A DNA stretch of 64,000 nt, taken from JBBDYD01 sp040901865. GTDB lineage: Bacteria > Bacteroidota > Ignavibacteria > UBA10030. The notes below the pieces were generated by a model. It saw only the letters and a list, made by a program, of their open reading frames with translations. It was not told the DNA's origin and did not search any database. Shown piece after piece: positions 43,536 through 52,005 of the stretch; position 1 is the first letter of the stretch; the number at the start of each line of letters is the position of its first letter. The stretch lies in NCBI GenBank assembly GCA_040901865.1, contig JBBDYD010000137.1, positions 1-64,000 on the forward strand. Reading direction: 5' to 3'. The translations under genes and the position numbers were made by a program.

Positions 43536-45413
43536 GTGCAGAATGTCGCAACGGCGCCGCACCACGGTGAGGCTGCTCACCACGAAGAGCGCGCAAGTTT
43601 TTGGCGAACATATGTCTTCTCGGTCGATCACAAAGTCATCGGCATCCAGTACATGATGACAGGATTGATTTTTCTGTTTCTCGGCTTCACACTGATGATG
43701 CTGATGCGATGGCAGATTGCCTATCCCACGAAGTCGATTCCGGGAGAATGGTTCACCCTCCTTCCCGGAGCAATTGCGCTAATCTCCATAATTGTCGGAT
43801 TGATAAGCAAACGGAAGCTCACGATTCTCTTCGGGGTTCTCTTTGGCGGAATCGCCTGGCTTGTTTGGTCCATGGTGTCCGACGAGACGCTGTTTCCCCA
43901 AGGGATTATGCTTCCGGAGCTCTATAACTCCTTTGGCGCTATGCACGGAACCATCATGGTGTTCCTTGGGGTAGTCCCCATTGCAGTCGGTGGATTTGGC
44001 AACTATGTGGTTCCCTTGCAGGTCGGCGCTCCCGATATGGCTTTTCCGAAACTCAATATGATGAGCTACTGGAGCTATTTTGCCGGTGGCATCGTCATGT
44101 TGTCGAGTTTCTTTATTCCCGGAGGCGCGGCAAATTCCGGATGGACATCGTATCCTCCGTTGTCCGATATCGCAACCACCGGACAGACTGTTTGGCTCTT
44201 CGGAATGGTATTCCTCATCACGTCGTCTCTCCTGGGATCCGTCAACTTCATTGTGACGATCGTCCAACTCAGAGCGAAGGGCCTGACGTTCATGCGGCTC
44301 CCGTTCTTTGTGTGGGCTCAGCTGGTAACTTCGTTTCTCCTTCTTCTTGCGTTTCCACCTCTTGAAGCCGCTGCGGTTCTTCAGTTAATGGATCGCCTTG
44401 CCGGTACGAGCTTCTTTTTGCCGAGCGGCCTTGTGATCAGCGGACAGGTTCTCGATGTCTCGGGCGGTGGAAGCCCGCTCCTTTGGCAGCATCTCTTTTG
44501 GTTCCTTGCCCATCCGGAGGTGTACGTGCTGATCCTCCCGGCTATGGGAATCATAGCAGAGGTCATTGCCAACAATACAAGGAAGCCGCTTTGGGGATAT
44601 CGCTCGCTCGTCTTCGCAGCTGTGTTTCTGGGATTCATGTCGTTTATCGTCTGGGCCCATCATATGTTCATGACAGGAATGGGAACGGTGATCAGCACGT
44701 TCTTTCAAACCACAACGATGATCATCTCCATCCCGTCAGTCATCATTCTGAGCGCTCTGATCATTTCCCTGTGGGGCGGATCAATTCGCTTTACGGTTCC
44801 AATGTTGTTTGCGGTCGCCTTTCTCCCCATGTTTGGTATTGGCGGACTCACGGGGCTTCCTCTCGGACTTGCGCCTACGGACATCCATCTTCATGACACC
44901 TATTATGTCATCGGCCATTTTCACTATGTCGTGGCTCCTGGTACGATTTTCGCCCTGTTCGCCGGAATCTATTATTGGTACCCAAAAGCAACGGGAAGGC
45001 TGATGAATACCACGTTGGGAAAGATCCATTTCTGGGGTTCTCTTGCGTGTATGAATGGAGTCTTCTTTCCCATGTTAATCCAGGGGCTGGCTGGGGTTTC
45101 CCGGAGGTTATATGACGGCGGCGCCCAATATGCCCATGCACAGAATGTTCTCCAATGGAATGAAGTAATGTCGGTTTCCGCATGGCTTCTCGCAATTTTT
45201 CAATTGCCATTCATCTTCAACTTCTTCTGGAGCCTGAAAAAGGGGAAAGCGGTGGAATCCGACAATCCCTGGGGAGCTACGACACTCGAATGGCAAACAC
45301 CAACGCCACCACCGCATGGGAATTTTTTAAAGGTTCCCGAAGTCTTTAGGGGCCCCTATGAATACAGCGTCCCAAATGCTCCGAAAGACTTTCTCGCTCA
45401 GAACACTCCATAA
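43536..45413 (+). CDS. ctaD: Cytochrome c oxidase subunit I
   Basis: 625 residues with about 12 or more helices. Copper-B and proton-channel features are present: LAHPEVYVLILP (His-Pro-Glu-Val-Tyr, so A1-type with the channel glutamate), WAHHMFMTGM (the double-histidine ligand) and the haem region HDTYYVIGHFHYV. The start is GTG, six bases after AAGGAG. It is followed directly by subunits III and IV, while subunit II is placed later, an uncommon order. Confidence 0.96.
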   Translation: MQNVATAPHHGEAAHHEERASFWRTYVFSVDHKVIGIQYMMTGLIFLFLGFTLMMLMRWQIAYPTKSIPGEWFTLLPGAIALISIIVGLISKRKLTILFGVLFGGIAWLVWSMVSDETLFPQGIMLPELYNSFGAMHGTIMVFLGVVPIAVGGFGNYVVPLQVGAPDMAFPKLNMMSYWSYFAGGIVMLSSFFIPGGAANSGWTSYPPLSDIATTGQTVWLFGMVFLITSSLLGSVNFIVTIVQLRAKGLTFMRLPFFVWAQLVTSFLLLLAFPPLEAAAVLQLMDRLAGTSFFLPSGLVISGQVLDVSGGGSPLLWQHLFWFLAHPEVYVLILPAMGIIAEVIANNTRKPLWGYRSLVFAAVFLGFMSFIVWAHHMFMTGMGTVISTFFQTTTMIISIPSVIILSALIISLWGGSIRFTVPMLFAVAFLPMFGIGGLTGLPLGLAPTDIHLHDTYYVIGHFHYVVAPGTIFALFAGIYYWYPKATGRLMNTTLGKIHFWGSLACMNGVFFPMLIQGLAGVSRRLYDGGAQYAHAQNVLQWNEVMSVSAWLLAIFQLPFIFNFFWSLKKGKAVESDNPWGATTLEWQTPTPPPHGNFLKVPEVFRGPYEYSVPNAPKDFLAQNTP

Positions 45414-45427
45414 TTCCGGATACTTGC

Positions 45428-46018
45428 ATGCAAATTCCTTATACAGTTGCTGCCCGTCCTGACACGGGACTTCACAACTCCAAGCTGGGTATTTGGCTGT
45501 TTCTGGCTTCCGAAGTGATGCTGTTCGGGGCCCTCTTTTCGTCGTACATCCTCTTGCGCGTGGCCGCCCCCGAATGGCCGCATGGATCACTGCTTCTGAA
45601 TGTTCCTCTCGCATTCCTCAACACCGTTATTCTCATCGGATCGAGCGTGACGATGGTTATGTCCTGGGCATCGTTGATGATGAAGGACTTTCAGAAGTAC
45701 CGACGTTACATGGGACTGACAATCCTCTGCGGGTTCGGCTTTTTGATTGTCAAAGGCTTCGAATACACCGCAAAATTCTCTCATGGGATCTTCCCGAGTG
45801 AGGACCTCTTTTACGCAACCTACTTCACGCTCACAGGGCTGCATGGTCTTCACGTCATCGGTGGGATTATCGTCAATACGTACTTCTGGGGACCCGGCAG
45901 CCGCATGTGGAAAACAGAACCCGAAAGATTCACAAACAGGGTGGAGGTGGCCGGGCTTTATTGGCACTTTGTCGATCTTGTATGGATTTTCTTGTTTCCC
46001 ACTCTCTACCTTTTGTAG
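45428..46018 (+). CDS. ctaE: Cytochrome c oxidase subunit III
   Basis: 196 residues with five helices, the short bacterial form. KLGIWLFLASEVMLFGALF near 20-38, YFTLTGLHGLHVIGG near 131-145 and the end GLYWHFVDLVWIFLFPTLYL are all typical. It supports stability and proton uptake of the oxidase. It follows ctaD after 14 bases. Confidence 0.95.
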   Translation: MQIPYTVAARPDTGLHNSKLGIWLFLASEVMLFGALFSSYILLRVAAPEWPHGSLLLNVPLAFLNTVILIGSSVTMVMSWASLMMKDFQKYRRYMGLTILCGFGFLIVKGFEYTAKFSHGIFPSEDLFYATYFTLTGLHGLHVIGGIIVNTYFWGPGSRMWKTEPERFTNRVEVAGLYWHFVDLVWIFLFPTLYLL

Positions 46019-46026
46019 GAGAATCT

Positions 46027-46326
46027 ATGGAACACACCACCACCGAAGATATCAAGAAGCACGTTCGGAGCTACATTCTTGTTTTTGTTGCGCTTCTTGC
46101 TCTCACCGTGATTACAGTCGGAGTATCCTACCTGCACCTCAGCGTTGTGCCGGCGGTCATTCTGGCTCTTATGATTGCATCCATCAAGGGAGCACTTGTT
46201 GCTTCATATTTCATGCACCTGATTTCCGAAAAGAAGCTGGTATACTTCACACTGGTTCTCACCGCCGTATTTCTCATCACGCTCGTGGCTCTCCCTCTCC
46301 TCGGGTACCACGACAACATTGAATAG
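46027..46326 (+). CDS. ctaF: Cytochrome c oxidase subunit IV, prokaryotic type
   Basis: 99 residues, three helices. The family signature IKGALVASYFMHLISEKKL is near 53-71. ATG 46027 gives the usual length. Eight bases separate it from subunit III, and the small protein gene follows after two bases. Confidence 0.88.
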   Translation: MEHTTTEDIKKHVRSYILVFVALLALTVITVGVSYLHLSVVPAVILALMIASIKGALVASYFMHLISEKKLVYFTLVLTAVFLITLVALPLLGYHDNIE

Positions 46327-46328
46327 CC

Positions 46329-46535
46329 ATGTCACTGAAATCATTTCATGTTTTCTTTATTTGCGCGTCGATTCTCTTTCTGATCGGATTTGGCGCGTGG
46401 TTCCTTGTCACTGAGCCTGTATCTGCGAGGGCTATCAACGTTCTGGGAGGCTTGATGTGTTTCAGCCTTGCGGGCGGCATGGGGGTGTACGCCGTACGGT
46501 TTCTGCAGAAGTTCAAATCTTTGACAAACCAATGA
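46329..46535 (+). CDS. Small two-helix membrane protein in the oxidase cluster
   Basis: 68 residues. Hydrophobic helices at about 7-27 and 37-56, with a short charged end. I do not recognise a family. Its place between subunit IV and another small membrane protein, with a four-base overlap to the latter, suggests an accessory or assembly role for the oxidase. Confidence 0.7.
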   Translation: MSLKSFHVFFICASILFLIGFGAWFLVTEPVSARAINVLGGLMCFSLAGGMGVYAVRFLQKFKSLTNQ

Positions 46536-46801
46536 ACAAACAACGTCTTCGGCGGATGGCAGCGAGGGCATTTTCGGATGCACTTCTCCTGATAGTGTTC
46601 GTTGAATCCCAGCTTCTGGCCTGCCCTGTATGCTATGGTGACAAAAATTCAGCGGAGGTGGAAGGAGCCCGTTGGGCCATTCTCTTCCTCTTAGGAGTGA
46701 CCGGAACTGTCCTCAGCGGCGTTGTGGCCTTTGTGCTGCACGTCCGGCGCCGATCACGAAAGGCCCAGGATGGGACTGTCGATGTAAGAAGTTCAAACTA
46801 G
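46532..46801 (+). CDS. Small membrane protein with CPVC motif
   Basis: 89 residues. A basic N-terminus, hydrophobic helix at about 16-30, then ACPVCYGDKNS (CxxC near 31-34), a second helix at about 47-69 and a basic tail. The CxxC pair lies just after the first helix, so probably on the outer face. It could bind copper or act in thiol chemistry during oxidase assembly. No family is certain. The ATG overlaps the preceding stop (ATGA). Confidence 0.7.
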   Translation: MNKQRLRRMAARAFSDALLLIVFVESQLLACPVCYGDKNSAEVEGARWAILFLLGVTGTVLSGVVAFVLHVRRRSRKAQDGTVDVRSSN

Positions 46802-46815
46802 GAGAGTCTTGATCT

Positions 46816-47757
46816 ATGAATGATTTTCTCGGTCTTCCCCTTGACGCTTCGGCTCACGGACCCGAAATCGATGCCATGATGGGAGTCATCCATTGGCTGA
46901 TGTTCGCCCTGTTCATTGGCTGGGGAATATTCTTTACGTATGTGCTCATTCGGTTCCGACGTTCCCGTCAAGCGTCAGCTGATTATGCAGGCGTGAAAAG
47001 CCACACGTCAACGTATCTTGAAATTGGTGTTGCACTCATCGAGGTTGTACTCATCATTGGTTTTGCCATCCCCTTGTGGGCAAAGCGCGTCAACGAGTTT
47101 CCACCCGACAGCGATGCCGTTGTTGTGAGGGTTGTTGCCGAGCAATTTGCCTGGAATGTCCACTACCCCGGCCCCGATGGGTTATTCGGACCAACAGACA
47201 TTTCTCTCGTGAGTGCCGATAACCCGGTTGGACTCGACCGCTCCGACCTGGACGCGAAAGACGACATTGTGACAATTAACCAGCTCGTACTGCCTGTTGG
47301 AAAACCGGTGATTGTACGGCTTAGCTCAAAGGATGTTATCCATTCCTTTGGTGTTCCCTTGCTGCGAGTGAAGCAAGATGTCATTCCGGGACAAGTCATT
47401 CCTGTATGGTTTGAGCCGGTTGAAACCACAGAACAGATTCAGTTGAAACTGGCGAGGCAGTATTCCCTTTACAATTCCATAGTCAATTTTTCCACCATGG
47501 TTGTTATGGAAGAATACGCCGGGAAGGATAGTACGGTGATTGCCCCGAAGGGCACCGTTTTGTTCCCCGATGTTGTCGATCAACTGCTTCAGGCAGGGTT
47601 CACCGAAGTGCTTGCCTCTCCCGAAACGCCAATGGAGATTGCCTGCGCGCAGTTGTGCGGGCTGGGACACTACCGGATGCGGGCATCGGTGAGTATAAAA
47701 TCGATGGAGGAGTACCAGGCCTGGCTGGCAGAAGAGGCTTCTTACCTGCAACCGTGA
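46816..47757 (+). CDS. coxB: Cytochrome c oxidase subunit II
   Basis: 313 residues. Two membrane helices (about 28-48 and 73-93) precede the copper-A cupredoxin domain. Ligands include the histidine in VIHSFGVP (near 175) and the CAQLCGLGHYRM set (near 277-288); the usual glutamate in CxELCG is a glutamine here. No cytochrome c domain is fused, so a separate c-type or copper donor is needed. It is the last gene before the terminator. Confidence 0.94.
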   Translation: MNDFLGLPLDASAHGPEIDAMMGVIHWLMFALFIGWGIFFTYVLIRFRRSRQASADYAGVKSHTSTYLEIGVALIEVVLIIGFAIPLWAKRVNEFPPDSDAVVVRVVAEQFAWNVHYPGPDGLFGPTDISLVSADNPVGLDRSDLDAKDDIVTINQLVLPVGKPVIVRLSSKDVIHSFGVPLLRVKQDVIPGQVIPVWFEPVETTEQIQLKLARQYSLYNSIVNFSTMVVMEEYAGKDSTVIAPKGTVLFPDVVDQLLQAGFTEVLASPETPMEIACAQLCGLGHYRMRASVSIKSMEEYQAWLAEEASYLQP

Positions 47758-47777
47758 ACGATCGTGAGAGGTAGAGG

Positions 47778-47815
47778 AACTGCCTGCCTTTCCGGAGGGC
47801 AGTTTCTTTTTTTTT
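47778..47815 (+). terminator. Intrinsic terminator after coxB
   Basis: AACTGCC (47778-47784) pairs with GGCAGTT (47798-47804) and runs into T-rich sequence to 47815. It ends nine bases before the ctaA start, leaving no room for a promoter between. Confidence 0.85.
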
Positions 47816-47824
47816 GAGGATGCG

Positions 47825-48844
47825 ATGAACAAAGCTTTACATCGGTTTGCCGTCGTTACTGCGTGCTGTACCTTCCTGCTCATAGTAGCAGGCGGAATGG
47901 TGACAAGCACGGGATCTGGACTTGCGGTGCCCGATTGGCCCCTGTCGTACGGTCAGATCATGCCACCGATGGTGGGCGGCATCTTCTATGAACATGGCCA
48001 CCGTATGATTGCCTCATTTGTCGGGTTTCTTACGGTGATCCTTGCGTTCTGGCTGTGGAGGAGAGATCCCAGACGGTGGATGCGTGTCCTTGGGCTCATC
48101 GCCCTTACTGCTGTTATCATCCAGGGGATTCTTGGCGGTCTCACCGTACTCTATCTTTTGCCGGTGGCAATTTCCGTAAGCCATGCGGCCCTGGCGCAAT
48201 CGTTCTTTTGTCTTACCGCCCTCATTGCACTCTTTACTTCACAATGGTGGTATAAGGCAACTCCTGTTCTTGAGGAATTGACTGCCCGCCGGGTTTTCCA
48301 AGCGAGTGTCCTTCTCGTGATTTCCGTGTTTCTGCAGTTGATTCTCGGGGCCGTGATGCGTCATACAGGCTCCGGGTTGGCAATCCCGGATGTGCCTTTT
48401 GCGTATGGCCAAATTCTGCCATCACTTGCCCCTGAGTCCCTGCAGCAGTATAATGACATCCAGATTAAGACTGATATGCGACTGGTGGCTGATGGTCCAC
48501 TTACTGCTTTTCAGGTCGGAGTTCACTTTTTTCACCGCCTCTGGGCCTTGGCTGTTTTCGGGATTGCGATCTTTGCTTTTGTCCGGTTTCGCTCTGAATC
48601 GGGAATACCGGGCAGACTTCGTTTTCTTTCTGGAAGCATCCTATTCCTTGTGTTTGTCCAGATCGCTCTTGGCGTGCTCACCGTGCTGACGCGCAAAAAT
48701 GAAATTATGACGACAGTGCATGTTGCAACAGGGGCCGTCACACTCGTTGTGAGCGTCCTTCTTGTTCTGCATGTTGCGAAACTCGGGGGTGCGACGCTTT
48801 CCCGGTTTCCGTTGATTCGCTTCCGAAAGGAGGCTCTCGTATGA
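47825..48844 (+). CDS. ctaA: Haem A synthase
   Basis: 339 residues, CtaA/COX15 family. Two repeats are seen: TSTGSGLAVPDWPLSYGQ with EHGHRM (near 25-64) and RHTGSGLAIPDVPFAYGQ with FFHRLWAL (near 180-240). It oxidises the methyl group of haem O to the formyl group of haem A. It is followed by ctaB with a four-base overlap. GAGG lies just before the start. Confidence 0.94.
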   Translation: MNKALHRFAVVTACCTFLLIVAGGMVTSTGSGLAVPDWPLSYGQIMPPMVGGIFYEHGHRMIASFVGFLTVILAFWLWRRDPRRWMRVLGLIALTAVIIQGILGGLTVLYLLPVAISVSHAALAQSFFCLTALIALFTSQWWYKATPVLEELTARRVFQASVLLVISVFLQLILGAVMRHTGSGLAIPDVPFAYGQILPSLAPESLQQYNDIQIKTDMRLVADGPLTAFQVGVHFFHRLWALAVFGIAIFAFVRFRSESGIPGRLRFLSGSILFLVFVQIALGVLTVLTRKNEIMTTVHVATGAVTLVVSVLLVLHVAKLGGATLSRFPLIRFRKEALV

Positions 48845-49767
48845 ACGATCAAATCGCTTCGCGCATAAAAGAGCAACCAGCGATGGGGCGATCTGCAATA
48901 TTGGATTTTATCGAGTTGATGAAGCCGGAACTCACAGGATTGTCCGTTCTCACTGCCCTCTGCGGGTATTATCTTGGCGCTGTGACGGTTAACGGCGTGG
49001 ACTTTTTCCTGACCGGCCTTGGAACCCTTTTGCTTGGAGGGGGAGCGGGAGCATTAAACCAGTATGCCGAGCGCTCGTTTGATCTGCTGATGAAGCGTAC
49101 CGAGCGGAGACCTCTGCCCGCAGGACGATTGAACCCTGACCAGGTGCTGTTCTTTGGGATACTCACCAGCACCGTGGGATTGCTCATCTTGTTCCTTGGC
49201 TTGAACGTCCTGACGGGGGTCCTCGGCGTTGCAACATTTGTTCTCTACTTGTTTGTCTACACTCCTCTGAAACGAAAGACCTGGACCGCCACGCTCGTAG
49301 GTGCGATTCCTGGTGCTCTCCCACCCGTGATAGGATGGACAGCAGCCGGTGGATCTTTGGACCTGTCAGCGGGTATCCTTTTTCTTATCCTCTTCCTCTG
49401 GCAGATTCCTCACTTTCTTTCTCTCGCGTGGATGTATCGCAAAGATTATGCTCGTGCGGGATACAAAATGCTCACGGTCGTCGATGAGTCCGGTACAAGG
49501 GCGGCAATGCAGAGCCTTCTCTATTGTTCTGCCCTGATTCCCGCGGCGCTCGCTATGACTTTCGTTGGCACAACGGGAACGATGTATGGAATTGGATCCG
49601 TCCTCCTTGGTACTGCGTTCCTTCTGTTTGCTGTTCAGTTCCGAAAGTACACGCGCAAGTCATTGGGCGAACAGGTCCTCGTGAATCAGCATGCGCGTTT
49701 ACTCTTCTTCGCTTCCCTGATGTACCTGCCAGCGCTCTTTTTTCTCATGACGGTCGATAAGGTGTGA
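48841..49767 (+). CDS. ctaB: Haem O synthase (protohaem IX farnesyltransferase)
   Basis: 308 residues, UbiA-type prenyltransferase with many helices. The polyprenyl-diphosphate motif is NQYAERSFDLLMKRTERRPL near 60-79 (N-x3-E-x3-D, where the usual first Asp is Glu). The second motif is YRKDYARAGYKML near 200-212. It makes haem O for CtaA. AAAGGAGG lies seven bases before the ATG. Its stop overlaps the next start (GTGA). Confidence 0.93.
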   Translation: MNDQIASRIKEQPAMGRSAILDFIELMKPELTGLSVLTALCGYYLGAVTVNGVDFFLTGLGTLLLGGGAGALNQYAERSFDLLMKRTERRPLPAGRLNPDQVLFFGILTSTVGLLILFLGLNVLTGVLGVATFVLYLFVYTPLKRKTWTATLVGAIPGALPPVIGWTAAGGSLDLSAGILFLILFLWQIPHFLSLAWMYRKDYARAGYKMLTVVDESGTRAAMQSLLYCSALIPAALAMTFVGTTGTMYGIGSVLLGTAFLLFAVQFRKYTRKSLGEQVLVNQHARLLFFASLMYLPALFFLMTVDKV

Positions 49768-50774
49768 AGAAACAACGCCGCCATGTTCCACAACCTGCAT
49801 CGAAGCATCGCACCGCGGTCCCGGATCGTCCTGTTGTCAACATCACAAATCTTTCATATTCCTACCCCGGGCAATCAGCCCTCACAGATGTCTCTATCTC
49901 CGTTTCCACGGGCGAACGTCTCGGTGTCCTCGGACCCAACGGGAGTGGCAAAAGTACGTTGTTCCGGATTCTTTCCACGCTCCTGCTGCCATCGGAGGGC
50001 GGCGTCGAGATCGATGGTATTGACATCTTACAATCTCCGGATGAGGGAAGACGACGCACGGGCATAGTGTTTCAATCCTCCGGCCTGGATCCCAAATTGA
50101 CAGTTGCCGAAAACCTTTCCTTCCATGGCCACTTTTATGGACTTAGCGGAGTCACTTTGGCCAACCGCGTTCATCACCTCCTCCAATCTTTTGGACTTCT
50201 GGAACGGAAGGATCATAGGGTCGAAATTCTCTCGGGGGGGTTACAAAGGCGAGTCGAGCTTGCGCGTGGTTTACTCCATAAGCCTGCCGTCCTTGTACTC
50301 GACGAGCCGTCGACCGGGTTGGATCCGGCGGCTCGGCTGGACTTCTGGCAGTTCCTTTCCCAATCCATGAAAGAAGGAGGGATGACGGTTCTTCTTACGA
50401 CTCATCTGCTCGACGAAGCCGAACGCTGCGACCGCGTTGCTATATTGGATCGCGGAAGGATTGTCGTTTCCGGAACACCCGCAGAACTCAAAGCATCGCT
50501 CGGAGGCGACATTGTAGTCATCACCGCGTCAGACCCGCACCGCCTGGCAAAAAGAATCCGCAGGGAGCTACTCATAGACGGAACAGTGGTTGATCGGGAA
50601 CTGCATCTCGAGACCAAAGATGGAGCCCGCCTCATTCCGAGACTCGTGAAGACTTTTTCAGCGTCAATGGAAGCCGTTACAATCAGAAAACCAGGCCTCC
50701 AGGATGTCTTTCTTCGCAAGACCGGACACCAACTCGGTGGAACCGAAAACGATGGAGAAGGGGGCCGGGGATGA
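49764..50774 (+). CDS. ABC-2 transporter ATPase in the oxidase-assembly operon
   Basis: 336 residues. After a polar 30-residue N-terminus, the ATPase shows Walker A GPNGSGKST near 58, signature LSGGLQRRVELARGL near 155, Walker B VLVLDEPSTGLD near 175 and the H-loop TTHLLDEAE near 212. The fold matches DrrA/CcmA/NosF-type ATPases. Its place between ctaB and a DUF420 gene suggests export of a metal, haem or other factor for oxidase assembly. The start is GTG, overlapping the ctaB stop; it overlaps the permease by four bases. Confidence 0.88.
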   Translation: MKKQRRHVPQPASKHRTAVPDRPVVNITNLSYSYPGQSALTDVSISVSTGERLGVLGPNGSGKSTLFRILSTLLLPSEGGVEIDGIDILQSPDEGRRRTGIVFQSSGLDPKLTVAENLSFHGHFYGLSGVTLANRVHHLLQSFGLLERKDHRVEILSGGLQRRVELARGLLHKPAVLVLDEPSTGLDPAARLDFWQFLSQSMKEGGMTVLLTTHLLDEAERCDRVAILDRGRIVVSGTPAELKASLGGDIVVITASDPHRLAKRIRRELLIDGTVVDRELHLETKDGARLIPRLVKTFSASMEAVTIRKPGLQDVFLRKTGHQLGGTENDGEGGRG

Positions 50775-51568
50775 ATGCTGCCTTGACGCTCGTGCGGCGT
50801 GAGGTGCTCCGATTTGGCCGACAGCGGAGCAGGATGATCGGGGTGATCGCATCACCCGTCCTGTTTTGGATTGTGATTGGCTCCGGCCTCAATAATTCGT
50901 TCCAGTATCCCGGTGGTCCACAGGACATGAGCTACCTCGAATATTTTTATCCCGGCACCCTGGTGCTTGTGGTTCTCTTCGCGGCGATTTTCTCGTCGAT
51001 ATCGATCATCGAGGACCGGAATCAGGGATTTCTTCAGGCGGTTCTTGTCGCTCCCATACCGCGTGTAAGCATTGTCCTCGGAAAAGTCCTCGGAATCACA
51101 GCATTGGCGGTCTTGCAGGCTGGTATATTTCTTCTTGCCGCACCTCTTATCGTTTCGGGAGCAACGGCCGGGTCTCTTCTCCTTACGTTCCTGGTTCTTA
51201 TCCTCGTCGCTCTTGGGCTCTCAGCTCTTGGCTTCTTGATCGCATGGTCCATGGATTCCACTCAAGGCTTTCATGCCATCATGAACCTCCTGCTTGTTCC
51301 CATGTGGTTGCTTTCCGGCGCCCTCTTCCCAGTGAGCGGCTCAGCACCTTGGGTCGCCGCGGTTATGAACTGGAATCCATTGATGTATGGTGTCTCCGCT
51401 ACGCGAAAAGCTTTGTACGGCGTCATCCCTGGTGTTAGCACGGAGCTCCCTTCATTTGGTACGTCGATCAGTGTCTTGGTTCTGTTTTGGATCCTCGTGG
51501 TTACATTGGCCGTCTTCAGAGTGCAGAAACGACAACGAAGCTCCAACCCCCGAAAGGCCGTATCATGA
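50771..51568 (+). CDS. ABC-2 type permease
   Basis: 265 residues, six helices, DrrB/NodJ-like. Stretches such as REVLRFGRQRSRMIGVIASP at the start and VPMWLLSGALFPVSG near 176-190 are typical. It forms a transporter with the preceding ATPase. The substrate is unknown. It overlaps the DUF420 gene by four bases, so the five genes ctaA to DUF420 form one coupled operon. Confidence 0.87.
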   Translation: MNAALTLVRREVLRFGRQRSRMIGVIASPVLFWIVIGSGLNNSFQYPGGPQDMSYLEYFYPGTLVLVVLFAAIFSSISIIEDRNQGFLQAVLVAPIPRVSIVLGKVLGITALAVLQAGIFLLAAPLIVSGATAGSLLLTFLVLILVALGLSALGFLIAWSMDSTQGFHAIMNLLLVPMWLLSGALFPVSGSAPWVAAVMNWNPLMYGVSATRKALYGVIPGVSTELPSFGTSISVLVLFWILVVTLAVFRVQKRQRSSNPRKAVS

Positions 51569-52005
51569 CACCGATGATATTTCCGGATGTGAACGCGTTG
51601 CTGAACTGCACGGCGTTTGTTCTCCTGTTATTCGGGCGTCGAATGATTGCAACCGGCCGCATTCAGGCTCATCGACGATTCATGATCAGCACATTTGGCG
51701 TTTCATGCCTCTTTCTCATATCCTACCTCACGTACCACGCCCTGTATGGCTCACAATCTTTTTGGGGAACGGGGTGGATTCGGACGGCCTACCTTGTGAT
51801 TCTCGGTACCCATTCGGTGTGTGCGGTGGTAATTGTGCCCATGGCGCTCATCACACTGCGTCGAGGATTAAAACGCCAGGATGTGATGCATAAGCGAATT
51901 GCCAGATGGACGTACCCGGTGTGGCTTTACGTGTCGGTGACGGGGGTTGTGATCTACTTGATGCTGTATCAGCTCAGACCGGGGGGGGTTGACTCATTGA
52001 CATGA
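51565..52005 (+). CDS. DUF420 membrane protein, CtaM/YozB-like
   Basis: 146 residues, four helices. LNCTAFVLLLFGRRMIA, AHRRFMISTFGVSCLFLISY and HKRIARWTYPVWLYVSVTGV mark the DUF420 family. Its Bacillus member CtaM is needed for active aa3-type oxidase, fitting the operon. The stop overlaps, tail to tail, the end of the minus-strand phosphorylase by 32 bases, and an eight-G run (51981-51988) lies in the shared part. Confidence 0.88.
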   Translation: MTPMIFPDVNALLNCTAFVLLLFGRRMIATGRIQAHRRFMISTFGVSCLFLISYLTYHALYGSQSFWGTGWIRTAYLVILGTHSVCAVVIVPMALITLRRGLKRQDVMHKRIARWTYPVWLYVSVTGVVIYLMLYQLRPGGVDSLT

